64,000 nucleotides of DNA from Siderastrea radians (Eukaryota; Cnidaria; Anthozoa; Scleractinia; Rhizangiidae). A model generated the notes under the pieces. That model saw nothing but the letters and a program-made list of their open reading frames with translations. It ran no database searches and had not been told where the DNA came from. The stretch spans positions 63,003,858 through 63,067,857 of the forward strand of contig OZ024889.1 of assembly GCA_964017195.1 (NCBI GenBank), written 5' to 3'. The first letter of the stretch is position 1; every line of letters begins with the position of its first letter. Below are positions 21,865 to 30,190 of this stretch, one piece after another. The position numbers and the translations under genes were made by a program.

Positions 21865-22815
21865 ATGTCCGTCGATGTGAGCTTTGACCCTGTTTCTCCC
21901 GCGCGTCATCCGAATCCAGGTCGGAAGAGAAAATCAACCAAAAGCGTTCCCCCTGAGGAGAAGAAGAAGAAGAAGAATGACCCGGTAGTGACGCCTGAGG
22001 ACTGTGATCCTGTGGTCCGCGAGGTGGTGGAAGACACCCGAGCTGCTGTGGAAGACATGATGAAAGAATTGAATGACATGGTGGAGCAAACCATCCAAAC
22101 ATCCCCGCCTGAATACATGGTGACGAACGTGTATGACAAAGCCCAAGACCTTCTTGCGCCCAGTTTGGTGGACTATATCGTATGTCCTTGCCATAACGTG
22201 CGTTTGGAGGCACGTCAATCTCAAAAGGGTTGGAAGTATGTGAAATGTCCCATGCAACCGTGTTTGCTGTTTTTCGGTCAAGATCAAGCCCCAGACTATA
22301 TGAAAGCCGTGTATAGTCAACCTCATCCAGAAGTGTTGGACATGTGGAGTGGTTTGCAGTGCTTTTGCCGTGAACCCGCCACGCTTCAACAGAGTCATTC
22401 CACCCAGAACCCCGATCGATTGTATGTGAGCTGTTCCAAGAAAAAGTGTGACTTCTTTCGGTGGGCCGATCAACCCATGGGTCCCAAGTACTGGAGTTGG
22501 TTTCATGACCATCCCCCCAAAAAAGCCGACGCACTCGCCGAACCACCGTTGTCCACCCGTGATGCTCAAGGGTATCCCAAGCGTGGGGTAGACATCCCAG
22601 GCCCTCCACCCCGAGTGAGAAGGAAAGAGGACGTGGAACGAGACCGTCCCTTGACAGACTATGAGAAACAGTTGTTGCGAGAAATTCAAGATCTCAAGAA
22701 CCGTCAAGAAATGATGGTAGCCCCAGCTCCACCGCCCCCCAAGTACAGTGACAGTGTAGAGAACTGGGAGAAAGGTTTAGAGACTGTCACCTATGGCGGT
22801 CGTGGTCTATTTTAA
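21865..22815 (+). CDS. Protein with two GRF-type zinc fingers
   Basis: 316 residues. The N-terminal 45 residues are basic, with a Lys-rich run like a nuclear localisation signal. Two GRF-like zinc fingers follow: C107-x-C with a later C-x4-C and LFF, then C166-x-C with VSCSKKKCDFFRWAD. GRF fingers bind single-stranded nucleic acid and are found in topoisomerase III, APE2 and NEIL3, so a role in replication or recombination of the element is plausible. A charged helix near residues 255-285 could be a coiled coil. A TATA box lies 42 bp upstream; the gene is divergent from the SLOG pair. Confidence 0.7.
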   Translation: MSVDVSFDPVSPARHPNPGRKRKSTKSVPPEEKKKKKNDPVVTPEDCDPVVREVVEDTRAAVEDMMKELNDMVEQTIQTSPPEYMVTNVYDKAQDLLAPSLVDYIVCPCHNVRLEARQSQKGWKYVKCPMQPCLLFFGQDQAPDYMKAVYSQPHPEVLDMWSGLQCFCREPATLQQSHSTQNPDRLYVSCSKKKCDFFRWADQPMGPKYWSWFHDHPPKKADALAEPPLSTRDAQGYPKRGVDIPGPPPRVRRKEDVERDRPLTDYEKQLLREIQDLKNRQEMMVAPAPPPPKYSDSVENWEKGLETVTYGGRGLF

Positions 22816-22918
22816 GAAAAAGAGAAAAAAAAGAAAGCGGGTCCGGAAAAAGAGCATGATCGGTCTGGGCGCCGGCATTTTCCAAAATACGCACGCTCTT
22901 TTGATAACATGACCTGTC

Positions 22919-22926
22919 TATAAAGG
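22919..22926 (+). promoter_or_regulatory. TATA box before the ORF preceding integrase
   Basis: TATAAAGG lies 39 bp upstream of ATG 22958, the same spacing as at other genes of the element. Confidence 0.5.
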
Positions 22927-22957
22927 TAGATGTGGTACGAATAAAATTAGTTTGACC

Positions 22958-23329
22958 ATGGAGTCGGTGTGGTTGTGTTATGCGTGGGAAGGTGTCTTGT
23001 CCCTGGTGCAATGGCAATGCCATCAAACCCTTTGCCAAATGTTATATGATCACCAACCCGGCGCCAAAATCCCCATTCCCCCTTGTCCCGAGGACACGCA
23101 TCCTCTCCACGTCTTTGAAGAAACCCATGTGGACCTCAACCTGTATCGATGGGTGGTGTTTGTCTTATGGTTAAAAACCCACCCGAACGCGTGGCGATGG
23201 TATCGCATCATTCAAAAGGCGCATCCCAACACCGTCCCTTCCATACCGACCTTGTGGGATGAGTGCCAGAACGTATGGCACCTCGAAAGACCAAACGAAC
23301 CAAACTCGATGTCTCGCAATCATGGTTGA
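22958..23329 (+). CDS. Small Trp/His-rich protein overlapping integrase
   Basis: About 123 residues starting MESVWLCYAWEG at the ATG 39 bp after a TATA box. It is rich in Trp, His and Pro, with a hydrophobic segment RWVVFVLWL near residue 66 that could be a short membrane or packing helix. It overlaps the integrase start (ATG 23275) by 55 bp in a different frame. No family recognised. It could be a real small protein or the 5' part of the integrase transcript unit. Confidence 0.45.
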   Translation: MESVWLCYAWEGVLSLVQWQCHQTLCQMLYDHQPGAKIPIPPCPEDTHPLHVFEETHVDLNLYRWVVFVLWLKTHPNAWRWYRIIQKAHPNTVPSIPTLWDECQNVWHLERPNEPNSMSRNHG

Positions 23330-24426
23330 ACCATTACCACGATCCTCGAGCCCCCGGCAGTTTAGGAGGCGTGCAACGGTTTGCCAAGGCCCATCAGATT
23401 CCTTTGAAAAAAGCCCAACGGGTCTTGGAGCGGGATTTGGCCTACACCTTGCATAAACCACGACGTCGTCGTTTTCCGACCTTGCCCGTGATCGTGGGAG
23501 GTTTAGACGATCAATGGGTGGCGGATTTGGTAGAAGTACAACCCTTGGCCAAGTATAATCGTGGCATTCGGTATTTACTGACGGTGTTGGATGTGTTGTC
23601 CAAATACGCCTGGGTGCAACCGTTGAAAGCCAAAACCGGGGTAGCCTTGGTCCATGCCTTTGACAAGATTGTGAAACGACGTCAACCCAACCGATTGCAA
23701 ACGGATCGAGGGAAGGAAATTTATAATCGGACCTTTCAACGATGGCTTGACGAGCAAGGCATTCAACATTTTTCGACGGAAGGGGATGCGAAAGCCAGTA
23801 TAGTGGAACGATTTAACCGCACCTTGAAAGAACGTTTGTATCGTTATTTTACCGCCGCCAACACCTTACGCTTTGACGATGTCTTACCCGAGTTGGTGCA
23901 AGGCTATAATGCCACCCGTCATCGAAGTATTGGTATGGTCCCTCAAGACGTGACATGGGACAACGAAGAAGCCGTGTGGAAACGATTGTACAGCAAACGA
24001 TTGAAAGGCCGGAAAAAACCTAAATTCAAAGTCGGAGATCGTATACGTCTCAATAAGATTCATCGTACCTTTGAAAAAGGGTATCTACCCGGTTGGACCG
24101 AAGAAGTGTTTGTGGTGCATCGTGTGGTCCCGGGACCCGTGCCCACGTATAAGATTCACGAATGGGATGATACCCCCGTCCAAGGTACGTTTTATGAAGA
24201 GGATTTACAAAAAGTCCATGTATCCGACGTGTTTCGGATCGAAAAGGTACTGAAGCGACAAAAAGATCGTTGGTTGGTCAAGTGGAAAGGGTGGCCAGAC
24301 AAGTACAATAGTTGGATAGCAAGCCAAGACGTGACGTCTCTCCAACCACCCAAGAGGAAAAAGACAAGCCCACCCAAAGAGACAAGTCCACCCAAAAGAC
24401 GACGACGACGACGACGACGTGACTAA
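23275..24426 (+). CDS. Polinton integrase with DDE core and chromodomain
   Basis: About 383 residues from ATG 23275 (the longer frame starts at a GTG). The retroviral-type integrase core carries D84 (WVADLVEV), D144 (LQTDRGKEIYN) and E178 (SIVERFNRTLKE), with 33 residues between the last two. A chromodomain follows (FRIEKVLKR to KWKGWPDKYNSW, about residues 320-355), then a Lys/Pro/Arg-rich tail. Such chromodomain integrases are diagnostic of Polintons/Mavericks, where they insert the linear genome into host DNA; the chromodomain may steer it to modified chromatin. All catalytic residues are present and the frame is open. No N-terminal HHCC zinc motif was evident. Confidence 0.9.
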   Translation: MAPRKTKRTKLDVSQSWLNHYHDPRAPGSLGGVQRFAKAHQIPLKKAQRVLERDLAYTLHKPRRRRFPTLPVIVGGLDDQWVADLVEVQPLAKYNRGIRYLLTVLDVLSKYAWVQPLKAKTGVALVHAFDKIVKRRQPNRLQTDRGKEIYNRTFQRWLDEQGIQHFSTEGDAKASIVERFNRTLKERLYRYFTAANTLRFDDVLPELVQGYNATRHRSIGMVPQDVTWDNEEAVWKRLYSKRLKGRKKPKFKVGDRIRLNKIHRTFEKGYLPGWTEEVFVVHRVVPGPVPTYKIHEWDDTPVQGTFYEEDLQKVHVSDVFRIEKVLKRQKDRWLVKWKGWPDKYNSWIASQDVTSLQPPKRKKTSPPKETSPPKRRRRRRRRD

Positions 24427-24429
24427 ACA

Positions 24430-25473
24430 ATGACGTTCGTCCCCAACTCTTCGTTTTACGTGACGTTGATGAGTCATGCGAGTACCAAAGAGTTTCCTGG
24501 GAACAAGAGTCATCATTTCAGAAACCGATTGCCTAAACCTATCCGATTTGTGGGACGAGGATGGATGGTGGGTATGGTGAGTTTATCCTTACCCATCATT
24601 CCAGTGATAGCGGAAGAAGGAGGAGTGGGCGATTCCCATCCTCTGTTGTATGTACGATGGCACGAACGGGTGTATACCAAAGACGATCAAGGGAACGATC
24701 GCTGGTACCATGAACGTCGCGAACTCACTGTCTACGGTCGCGATATGAGAAAGGAGATGGCCTCGTCGACGGGATCGCACTTTTTTCATCAACTGGTGTA
24801 CCGTTACGAGCAAAGCCGTGCGAAACAAACCGCCCCCAAAAACAAATGGGCCGAGGACAATGGCATCAAATTGTATCCGACCTTTGAATGGACCTCCGAA
24901 GGGGATTTGTTGTTGAATACCACCAATGTGGATTACAAACGACAAGTAGCGCACGTGTCATGGGGCAGAACCTTGGCCCTGAGAATGGGATGGATTGAAC
25001 AAGTGTCGACGGGCGTGTATCGATTGGGTCCGAATCTCTTGCAAGAATTTCAGGGCATTTCCACCATTCCCACCCCGACGGATGTCCGCGATACCAGCAA
25101 CAAGCCCATCTTTTGGAAAGTGGAGGGGGATTATCTGAAATTGAGTCTATCGTGCCCTTGGCGGTTTGTGAATTTGAACAAGACCTTTCGTCCCTCGTTG
25201 GAATTTCCCTCCACGCGTCCTTTGCACGTGTATTGTGATGTAGGGACCAGCAGCATGGTAGGGGGTCGCATCACGGATCTCTTACGAGAAATCAAGTACC
25301 AGCCTCAAAACACCACCCACTTTGAACCTCGACATATTCAATATATCCCAGTACGCAACGAAGTGGTGGAAATCGTGGAAACCCAGATGGCCGAAACCAA
25401 TGGGGATCTGGTGAAATTTGGCGAAGGGCGTACCATCCTGACCCCCCACTTTAAAAGGGAAGTCGTGGTGTGA
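24430..25473 (+). CDS. Polinton SFYVTL-family structural-type protein 2
   Basis: 347 residues, starting 3 bp after the integrase stop. SSFYVTLMSHAS at the N-terminus, then LPKPI-F-G-GW-VGMVSLSLP. The C-terminal half shares with protein 3 WRFVNLNKTFRPS, HVYCDVGTSSMVGG-ITDLLREI and RNEVVEIVETQMAE. The two are clearly tandem duplicates (over 40 percent alike by eye in the C-terminal third). Beta-rich, without signal peptide or membrane helix. Placed directly before the capsid block, so a virion surface or vertex protein is a reasonable inference. Confidence 0.6.
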   Translation: MTFVPNSSFYVTLMSHASTKEFPGNKSHHFRNRLPKPIRFVGRGWMVGMVSLSLPIIPVIAEEGGVGDSHPLLYVRWHERVYTKDDQGNDRWYHERRELTVYGRDMRKEMASSTGSHFFHQLVYRYEQSRAKQTAPKNKWAEDNGIKLYPTFEWTSEGDLLLNTTNVDYKRQVAHVSWGRTLALRMGWIEQVSTGVYRLGPNLLQEFQGISTIPTPTDVRDTSNKPIFWKVEGDYLKLSLSCPWRFVNLNKTFRPSLEFPSTRPLHVYCDVGTSSMVGGRITDLLREIKYQPQNTTHFEPRHIQYIPVRNEVVEIVETQMAETNGDLVKFGEGRTILTPHFKREVVV

Positions 25474-25486
25474 AGAAGAAGACAAA

Positions 25487-26536
25487 ATGTCGTTCTACGT
25501 GACGTTACCGAGTCATGCCAACCGACGTGAATTTCCCAACAACCAAGCCAATTCCTTCAAGATTCGTTTACCTCAACCGTTACAGCTCACGGGAGGCGGA
25601 TGGCAAGTGGGGTTGAGTGCCATTTCCTTACCGGATGCTCGCGTCAATTTGTATGAGTTGGTGAAGAAAAATGGGTACGTCATGGGGGTGTCCTGGGGCC
25701 AAACCTATCCCAAACCGGGTGGAAAAGACGGGGAAATGACCTCGCGAGTAGACACCGCGCGAAGCATCATCAATGACGTGAAAGATTTGGATTGGGTGGT
25801 GGATGGCGTGAGTTTCATGAAAGCCACCATTGCTCACTTGGAACAACAACGTATGGAAATGGCCATTCAAGGCGGCCGGTTTACCAATGATCAAGGCAAA
25901 CACACCTACGTCAAGTTTCGTTGGGAAGGCGAGGATCTGCTCATCGACAACACGAATATCTGCCATTGTGGCACCGACACGCCAGCCCTGACCATCTACA
26001 CCAAGTTGGCTCTCAAGATGGGATGGTTACGTAAAATTGACAATGTGTTGATTTTGGGTCCAAACTTACAACAAGATTTCATGGGGGATCAAATCCCCAA
26101 CATGACAAAACCCGCTGACAATGATTGGAATGATGTCACCGACGGTCAGGGGAACGCGGTCTTTTGGACGGTGCGTTCTATTTTACCGGATTATTTACAA
26201 TTGAGTATGAGTTGTGGGTGGCGTTTCACCAACTTGAATGTGGCATTTCGGGCGGTGGTGGGTGAACCCACACGATCGTTGCACGTGTACTCCGACGTGG
26301 CAGGCAGCACTGTGGTGGGCAATCGCGTGACTGATTTGTTGCGTGAAATCCAGTACAAGCGAGAAGCACGCGGCAACCTGTACTTTGAACCGTTGCACAT
26401 TCAATACATGTCTCTTCGTAACGAGGTGGTGGAAATGATTCACGTTCAAGTGGCTGAAACGATTGGTAGAGGAGGAGACTTGGTCAAGTTTGGTGAAGGT
26501 CATACCATTGTCACGTTACACTTCAAAAAGACATAA
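25487..26536 (+). CDS. Polinton SFYVTL-family structural-type protein 3
   Basis: 349 residues, 13 bp after the preceding gene. It begins MSFYVTLPSHANRREFP, then LPQPLQLTGGGWQVGLSAIS, the most canonical version of the family in this element. The C-terminal third matches protein 2 (WRFTNLNVAFRA, VYSDVAGSTVVGNRVTDLL, RNEVVEMIHVQVAET). The close spacing of integrase, proteins 2 and 3 and the next small gene suggests a shared late transcript. Specific function unproven. Confidence 0.65.
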   Translation: MSFYVTLPSHANRREFPNNQANSFKIRLPQPLQLTGGGWQVGLSAISLPDARVNLYELVKKNGYVMGVSWGQTYPKPGGKDGEMTSRVDTARSIINDVKDLDWVVDGVSFMKATIAHLEQQRMEMAIQGGRFTNDQGKHTYVKFRWEGEDLLIDNTNICHCGTDTPALTIYTKLALKMGWLRKIDNVLILGPNLQQDFMGDQIPNMTKPADNDWNDVTDGQGNAVFWTVRSILPDYLQLSMSCGWRFTNLNVAFRAVVGEPTRSLHVYSDVAGSTVVGNRVTDLLREIQYKREARGNLYFEPLHIQYMSLRNEVVEMIHVQVAETIGRGGDLVKFGEGHTIVTLHFKKT

Positions 26537-26571
26537 AAAGGGGGTGGCCAACGGAGTGTCCCAATCACAAG

Positions 26572-26763
26572 ATGCCCAAGACAAGAGTGCGTCGAACGAG
26601 ACGAAGGAGAAGAAGGCAACGAGGGGATTTATTCCCACTGGCCGCCCTTATTCCAGCCTTGATCGCTGGAGGGAAAGCCTTGGCGTTGGGTGCTGCGGGT
26701 GGTGCAGCGAGTTACGGGGCTAAAAAAGGGTTGGAAGCCGCTTTTCGGAAAAGAAGACGATGA
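26572..26763 (+). CDS. Small Arg-rich, hydrophobic core-like protein
   Basis: 63 residues: an N-terminal Arg cluster (PKTRVRRTRRRRRRQRG), a hydrophobic Ala/Gly/Leu middle (LFPLAALIPALIAGGKALAL) and a basic tail. The composition recalls adenovirus pX/mu-type core peptides, which bind DNA inside the particle; that is an analogy from composition only. It lies between the SFYVTL genes and the next core-like gene. A similar peptide is encoded at 31497. Confidence 0.55.
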   Translation: MPKTRVRRTRRRRRRQRGDLFPLAALIPALIAGGKALALGAAGGAASYGAKKGLEAAFRKRRR

Positions 26764-26769
26764 TGACGC

Positions 26770-26778
26770 TATAAAAAG
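26770..26778 (+). promoter_or_regulatory. TATA box for the late small-gene/capsid block
   Basis: TATAAAAAG, 67 bp upstream of ATG 26837. A further TATAAAAA at 27346 lies inside the next small gene, 56 bp before the capsid ATG, and may drive the capsid separately. Confidence 0.4.
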
Positions 26779-26836
26779 AGACGAGTCCTGTGACACAAAC
26801 CAAACGTGATCTTTGGTAACGCGTGAAGACGACACA

Positions 26837-27172
26837 ATGCGTGGGGGAAGTTTGACACGATTTCGGACCGACGAGTGGTATGATCAACAGGGTCAAAGTG
26901 GACAAGGGTTGGTGACGGATCTCTTGCGTGGGGGGTTCCAAGGCCTTAAAAGCACGCGAAATCCTTTAAAACTGCCTAGTAATATCAAGAGAGGATTGGA
27001 AACGGGTTTGACACGAGGTATCAAACGCAAAGCCGAAGACGTCATTAAAAAAGAAATCACCAAACAAGCCAAGAAAGCGTTGAGTCATAAGAGCGTGAAA
27101 GACGCCGTGCGTGTGGCCAGTGCTTTGTTTCCCAAACAAACCAAACGTGCACGTGATATTTTTGGAGTGTGA
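26837..27172 (+). CDS. Basic helical protein, probable minor virion component
   Basis: About 111 residues from ATG 26837. It starts MRGGSLTRF, has a Gly-rich segment and then a long Lys-rich helix (residues about 55-100: KRKAEDVIKKEITKQAKKAL). It could bind DNA or line the capsid, in the manner of adenovirus pVI or pVII, but I recognise no family. It lies directly before another basic gene and the major capsid gene. Confidence 0.5.
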   Translation: MRGGSLTRFRTDEWYDQQGQSGQGLVTDLLRGGFQGLKSTRNPLKLPSNIKRGLETGLTRGIKRKAEDVIKKEITKQAKKALSHKSVKDAVRVASALFPKQTKRARDIFGV

Positions 27173-27174
27173 AC

Positions 27175-27399
27175 ATGGATCCCGTGCATTCACGACCTCG
27201 ACGGATTCGTAGTTATCGAGGGTTGTCTCAATGGGGAGGACTGTATCCGTCTTGGAAACTCATGCGACGACAACGTGGTGGATGGTTAAGTCCCGAGGTG
27301 ATGAGAGTCCCCGGGTTTGATTTGAGACAACGTTTAGCACGACGCTATAAAAACCCCTCACGACGACGACGGGGTACCACTCGACGCCGACGACGTTAA
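27175..27399 (+). CDS. Arg-rich core-like protein
   Basis: 74 residues from ATG 27175, 2 bp after the previous stop. Arg makes up about a third, ending in two Arg runs (RYKNPSRRRRGTTRRRRR). An aromatic middle contains QWGGLYPSWKLMRRQRGG. The composition suits packaging of DNA in the virion. It ends 2 bp before the capsid ATG. Confidence 0.55.
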   Translation: MDPVHSRPRRIRSYRGLSQWGGLYPSWKLMRRQRGGWLSPEVMRVPGFDLRQRLARRYKNPSRRRRGTTRRRRR

Positions 27400-27401
27400 A
27401 C

Positions 27402-28802
27402 ATGCCTGACGTGAGTACGCAAACCGCCCCGGCTCACGAGCGTTCCGAAGGGACCGTCAACCCTGCATTACGGATTTTCAAGGTGCCACCGACCGACATT
27501 AGCATCAATGCCTATCGCATGGTCACCATTCAACCCACCACCACGGGTATCAATCCCATGGAATTCATCATTCCAGGGTTGGACGATTTTGTGGATTTGG
27601 GACGCAGTTACTTTACCATGGAATTGAGATTGCAAAAGAGTACGAACGATAACTTGGTGGCCAATCAGAAATTGTGGCCCGTCAATAATTTGGCCCATTC
27701 CATCATCAAGCAAATTGACTTGCAGTTGAATGGCACGTTGATCAGTCCACAATCCGACACTTATCATTACAAAGCTTACCTGGAAACCTTGCTGAATTAT
27801 GACCGAGAAGATGGCAAGACCGTGTTAGGACCCCAAGGATGGTACAATCAAGTGGATTTCCCACCCCAATGGACCGCCACCAACACAGACTATGCCACAC
27901 CTGATGCCGCCTATACCGCTCTCAGTGCCAATCACAAAGGAGCCTTGGCCGCCATGGTAACTGAAACCACCAAGTATGCTGGAGGTGTCACCCACAGTCT
28001 GGTGTTTACCCCGCACCTGGAAGTCTTTCACACTGGCAAACTGTTGGTGCCAGGCATCGAAATCAAGATGAAATTTCATTTCAATGGCCCCAGCCTGTTT
28101 TTCAATGGAGTGGCTCTAGCTGGCCGATTGATGGAAGGGGATGTGAAACTACGGTTTCATCTCTGCCAACTGCGTTTGAATGACGCCATCTACCAAAGTT
28201 TATCTAGCAAAAGACACAATGAAGGAGAAGTGGCGGCTTACCCGACCGTCCGCAGTGAAATCCGGACCTTCAGCATGCAAAACAACCTGGTCCGCTTTGA
28301 TATCCCGAACCTGTTTCAAAACAGAATACCTGACCGATTGATTGTGGGGTTACTGGACAGCCGTGCCTTCAATGGAGATGTGACCCGAGATCCTTTTTGT
28401 TTCCAGAAATTTGGTCTGACGTCCATTCGACAGATTGTCAAAGGAGAAGAGCACCCTTATGAAACCCTACAGTTAGTGCACAACAATGGCAGCCGAGATA
28501 ATCTAGGCTACTTCCGTTTTCTGCAAGCCAGTGGTACTTGGTGTAAAAAGAAAGGCAATATGGTAGAACTGCGGGATTGGGGCCAAGCTAAAAATTGTAC
28601 CTTGTACATGTTTGACAATGTGGCCAATGGATGTGCTGACAGTCAAAACCTCAACCCCAAGCAAACGGGAGATTTACAACTGGTCTTGGAATTTGGAGCC
28701 GTTCCCGGTGTCAATATAACCGTACTCGTGTATGGAGAATTTGAGAACTTGCTGGAGATTGACAGGAACGGAGCCGTGTTGTATAACATTTACCAGCACT
28801 GA
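27402..28802 (+). CDS. Major capsid protein (double jelly-roll, Polinton type)
   Basis: 466 residues, intact. It belongs by its look to the family found in databases under the C. elegans name F54H12.2, the Polinton major capsid protein: NPALRIFKVPPTDISINAY near the N-terminus, IPGLDDFVDLGRSYF at about 51-65, and long beta-rich stretches such as FTPHLEVFHTGKLLVPGIEI. Double jelly-roll proteins form the hexagonal capsomers of icosahedral shells in adenovirus-like and virophage-like viruses. The stop overlaps the protease start in TGATG, so the two are probably translationally linked. Protein length fits the family (about 450-650). Its presence says the element could once form particles. Confidence 0.85.
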   Translation: MPDVSTQTAPAHERSEGTVNPALRIFKVPPTDISINAYRMVTIQPTTTGINPMEFIIPGLDDFVDLGRSYFTMELRLQKSTNDNLVANQKLWPVNNLAHSIIKQIDLQLNGTLISPQSDTYHYKAYLETLLNYDREDGKTVLGPQGWYNQVDFPPQWTATNTDYATPDAAYTALSANHKGALAAMVTETTKYAGGVTHSLVFTPHLEVFHTGKLLVPGIEIKMKFHFNGPSLFFNGVALAGRLMEGDVKLRFHLCQLRLNDAIYQSLSSKRHNEGEVAAYPTVRSEIRTFSMQNNLVRFDIPNLFQNRIPDRLIVGLLDSRAFNGDVTRDPFCFQKFGLTSIRQIVKGEEHPYETLQLVHNNGSRDNLGYFRFLQASGTWCKKKGNMVELRDWGQAKNCTLYMFDNVANGCADSQNLNPKQTGDLQLVLEFGAVPGVNITVLVYGEFENLLEIDRNGAVLYNIYQH

Positions 28803-29341
28803 TGGAACATGTGGCCTTGAATAATGTGCAATTGGATTATTTAGCCCGAGACGACCCCCAATTGAACCCTGTCTTTTACGGGACGGTGGCCTGTGATCGT
28901 TTACCCAAGACTCCTGTCAAGACTGCCCCTCAAGGGTACATTGTGAATACCGACCCACACGATCAACCGGGACAACATTGGTTAGCGGTGTGGACGGATG
29001 GAAAGGTGTGTGAAGTCCTGGACAGTTATGCTTTGCCCATGGACACGTACGTGCAAGCTACCCCGTTACGAGATTGGATTGTCCAACATTGGAAGTATGT
29101 GGTGACCAATGGCAAGTCCCTCCAAGCCATTTCAAGCAAGAGTTGTGGTGATTACGCCTTGTTGTACTTGAAAGCCAAAGCCCGTGGACGGACCTTGCAA
29201 GATTTTTTAAATGAGTTTTCCGATCATGATTATGTCAGGAATGACCATCAAGCTGGTCAACGCCTTCAACAATTGATTGTAGGTCAAGAAGCCAGATGGT
29301 ATCAACTCTGTTGTCATCCGTATCATCAATGTAATGGTTAA
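28802..29341 (+). CDS. Adenain-type maturation cysteine protease
   Basis: 179 residues. The catalytic set of adenovirus-protease-like C5/Ulp1-fold enzymes can be read: H59 in PGQHWLAVW, D74 in CEVLDSYALP, Q108 in SLQAISS and C115 in KSCGDYALLYL. The protease would cleave capsid and core precursors during particle maturation. It overlaps the capsid stop by one base and is followed by a polyadenylation-like AATAAA and a tRNA-like gene. All active-site positions are kept. Confidence 0.85.
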   Translation: MEHVALNNVQLDYLARDDPQLNPVFYGTVACDRLPKTPVKTAPQGYIVNTDPHDQPGQHWLAVWTDGKVCEVLDSYALPMDTYVQATPLRDWIVQHWKYVVTNGKSLQAISSKSCGDYALLYLKAKARGRTLQDFLNEFSDHDYVRNDHQAGQRLQQLIVGQEARWYQLCCHPYHQCNG

Positions 29342-29371
29342 ATAAAAAATATGTTGGAAAAAAGTTGTGTC

Positions 29372-29456
29372 GGAGTGGTAGCTCAGCGGGTAGAGCCTTG
29401 GACTTGATCCAGAATAGCGATTGGGTCGTGCGTGGGTTCGAGTCCCACCGGCTCCA
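29372..29456 (+). tRNA. tRNA-like Pol III gene inside the Polinton
   Basis: 85 nt with an A box (GTAGCTCAGCGGGTAGAGC) and a perfect B box (GGGTTCGAGTCCCAC). The acceptor strands GGAGTGG and CGGCTCC pair except for one mismatch; the D arm GCTC/GAGC and T arm GTGGG/CCCAC pair fully. The length, with an arm GCGA-TTGGG-TCGT, suits a class II (Ser/Leu-like) shape. Aligned that way the loop reads CTTGATC with triplet TGA, but the anticodon stem pairs poorly; a shorter loop pairs better. A run of ten T at 29470-29479 would terminate Pol III. It may be a decayed tRNA or a non-coding viral RNA. Confidence 0.6.
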
Positions 29457-29469
29457 ATAAAAAGGTGCC

Positions 29470-29479
29470 TTTTTTTTTT
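29470..29479 (+). terminator. T10 run, likely Pol III terminator
   Basis: Ten T residues 14 bases after the tRNA-like 3' end. Eukaryotic RNA polymerase III stops at runs of four or more T. It lies 18 bp before the ATPase ATG. Confidence 0.55.
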
Positions 29480-29496
29480 AACTGGGTAGTATCATC

Positions 29497-30150
29497 ATGC
29501 AAACGGGGAAACCGTTTCGTTTTCATACCCCCTCCAGTATTTTGGTGGTGGGTCCTTCGGGATGTGGTAAAACCGTGTTTACGGAAAAACTCTTGGTAGA
29601 CAACCCAGAGTTGTTTGAAACCCCACCGATCCAACGACATTATTGTTATGGGGCCTGGCAAGATCGATTTCAAGGCATGCAAGATCGTGGGGTGGTGTTT
29701 CACGAAGGCATTCCCGATCATGACGCGTTGGTCCAATGGTTTCCTGAAGGACATGGGGTCCTGGTCTTGGATGATTTAATGGATGAAGGGAGTCACGATA
29801 AACGCGTGTTGGATTTATTCACCAAACATTCGCATCATCAAGGGGTGACCGTGTTGTACTTGTGCCAAGACATGTTTCCCGTGGGTCGATATGCTAAAAG
29901 TATTTCCCGCAATGCCCATTACATTGTGGCGTTCAAGAACCCCCGAGATCAATTAGGGGTACGCAATGTCATGCTTCAATCGTTTCCTACCACTTGGAAA
30001 GACACGTTGGAGACGTTTCATCAGGCCACGACACGACCGTATGGGTATTTGGTCTTGGATTTACACCCCGCCTCCTCCGATCAACAACGTGTGTTGAGTC
30101 ACCTGTTAAAAGACGAAGGATGGACTCGCACCTATCAAAAACGACTATAA
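29497..30150 (+). CDS. Genome-packaging ATPase (FtsK/HerA, A32-like)
   Basis: 217 residues. Walker A GPSGCGKT at residues 19-26, Walker B GVLVLDDL at about 87-94 (D92, D93), and a polar motif LYLCQDMFP before helix ISRNAHYIVAF. These are the hallmarks of the A32-type packaging ATPase of Polintons and large DNA viruses, which pumps DNA into the preformed shell. ATG 29497 follows the T-run. All motifs are present and the frame is intact. Confidence 0.9.
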   Translation: MQTGKPFRFHTPSSILVVGPSGCGKTVFTEKLLVDNPELFETPPIQRHYCYGAWQDRFQGMQDRGVVFHEGIPDHDALVQWFPEGHGVLVLDDLMDEGSHDKRVLDLFTKHSHHQGVTVLYLCQDMFPVGRYAKSISRNAHYIVAFKNPRDQLGVRNVMLQSFPTTWKDTLETFHQATTRPYGYLVLDLHPASSDQQRVLSHLLKDEGWTRTYQKRL

Positions 30151-30190
30151 ATGGACAACACCCCATTTGAACAGGAAAAAGAGAGCGACC

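Noticed and set aside
21857..22707. Long minus-strand frames opposite the GRF gene
   Set aside because: Antisense shadows; the plus frame has zinc-finger motifs, a TATA box and a good start.
23275..24426. Integrase as evidence of a retrovirus or Gypsy element
   Set aside because: No gag, protease-RT-RNaseH or LTR is nearby; capsid, packaging ATPase and adenain-type protease around it identify a Polinton.
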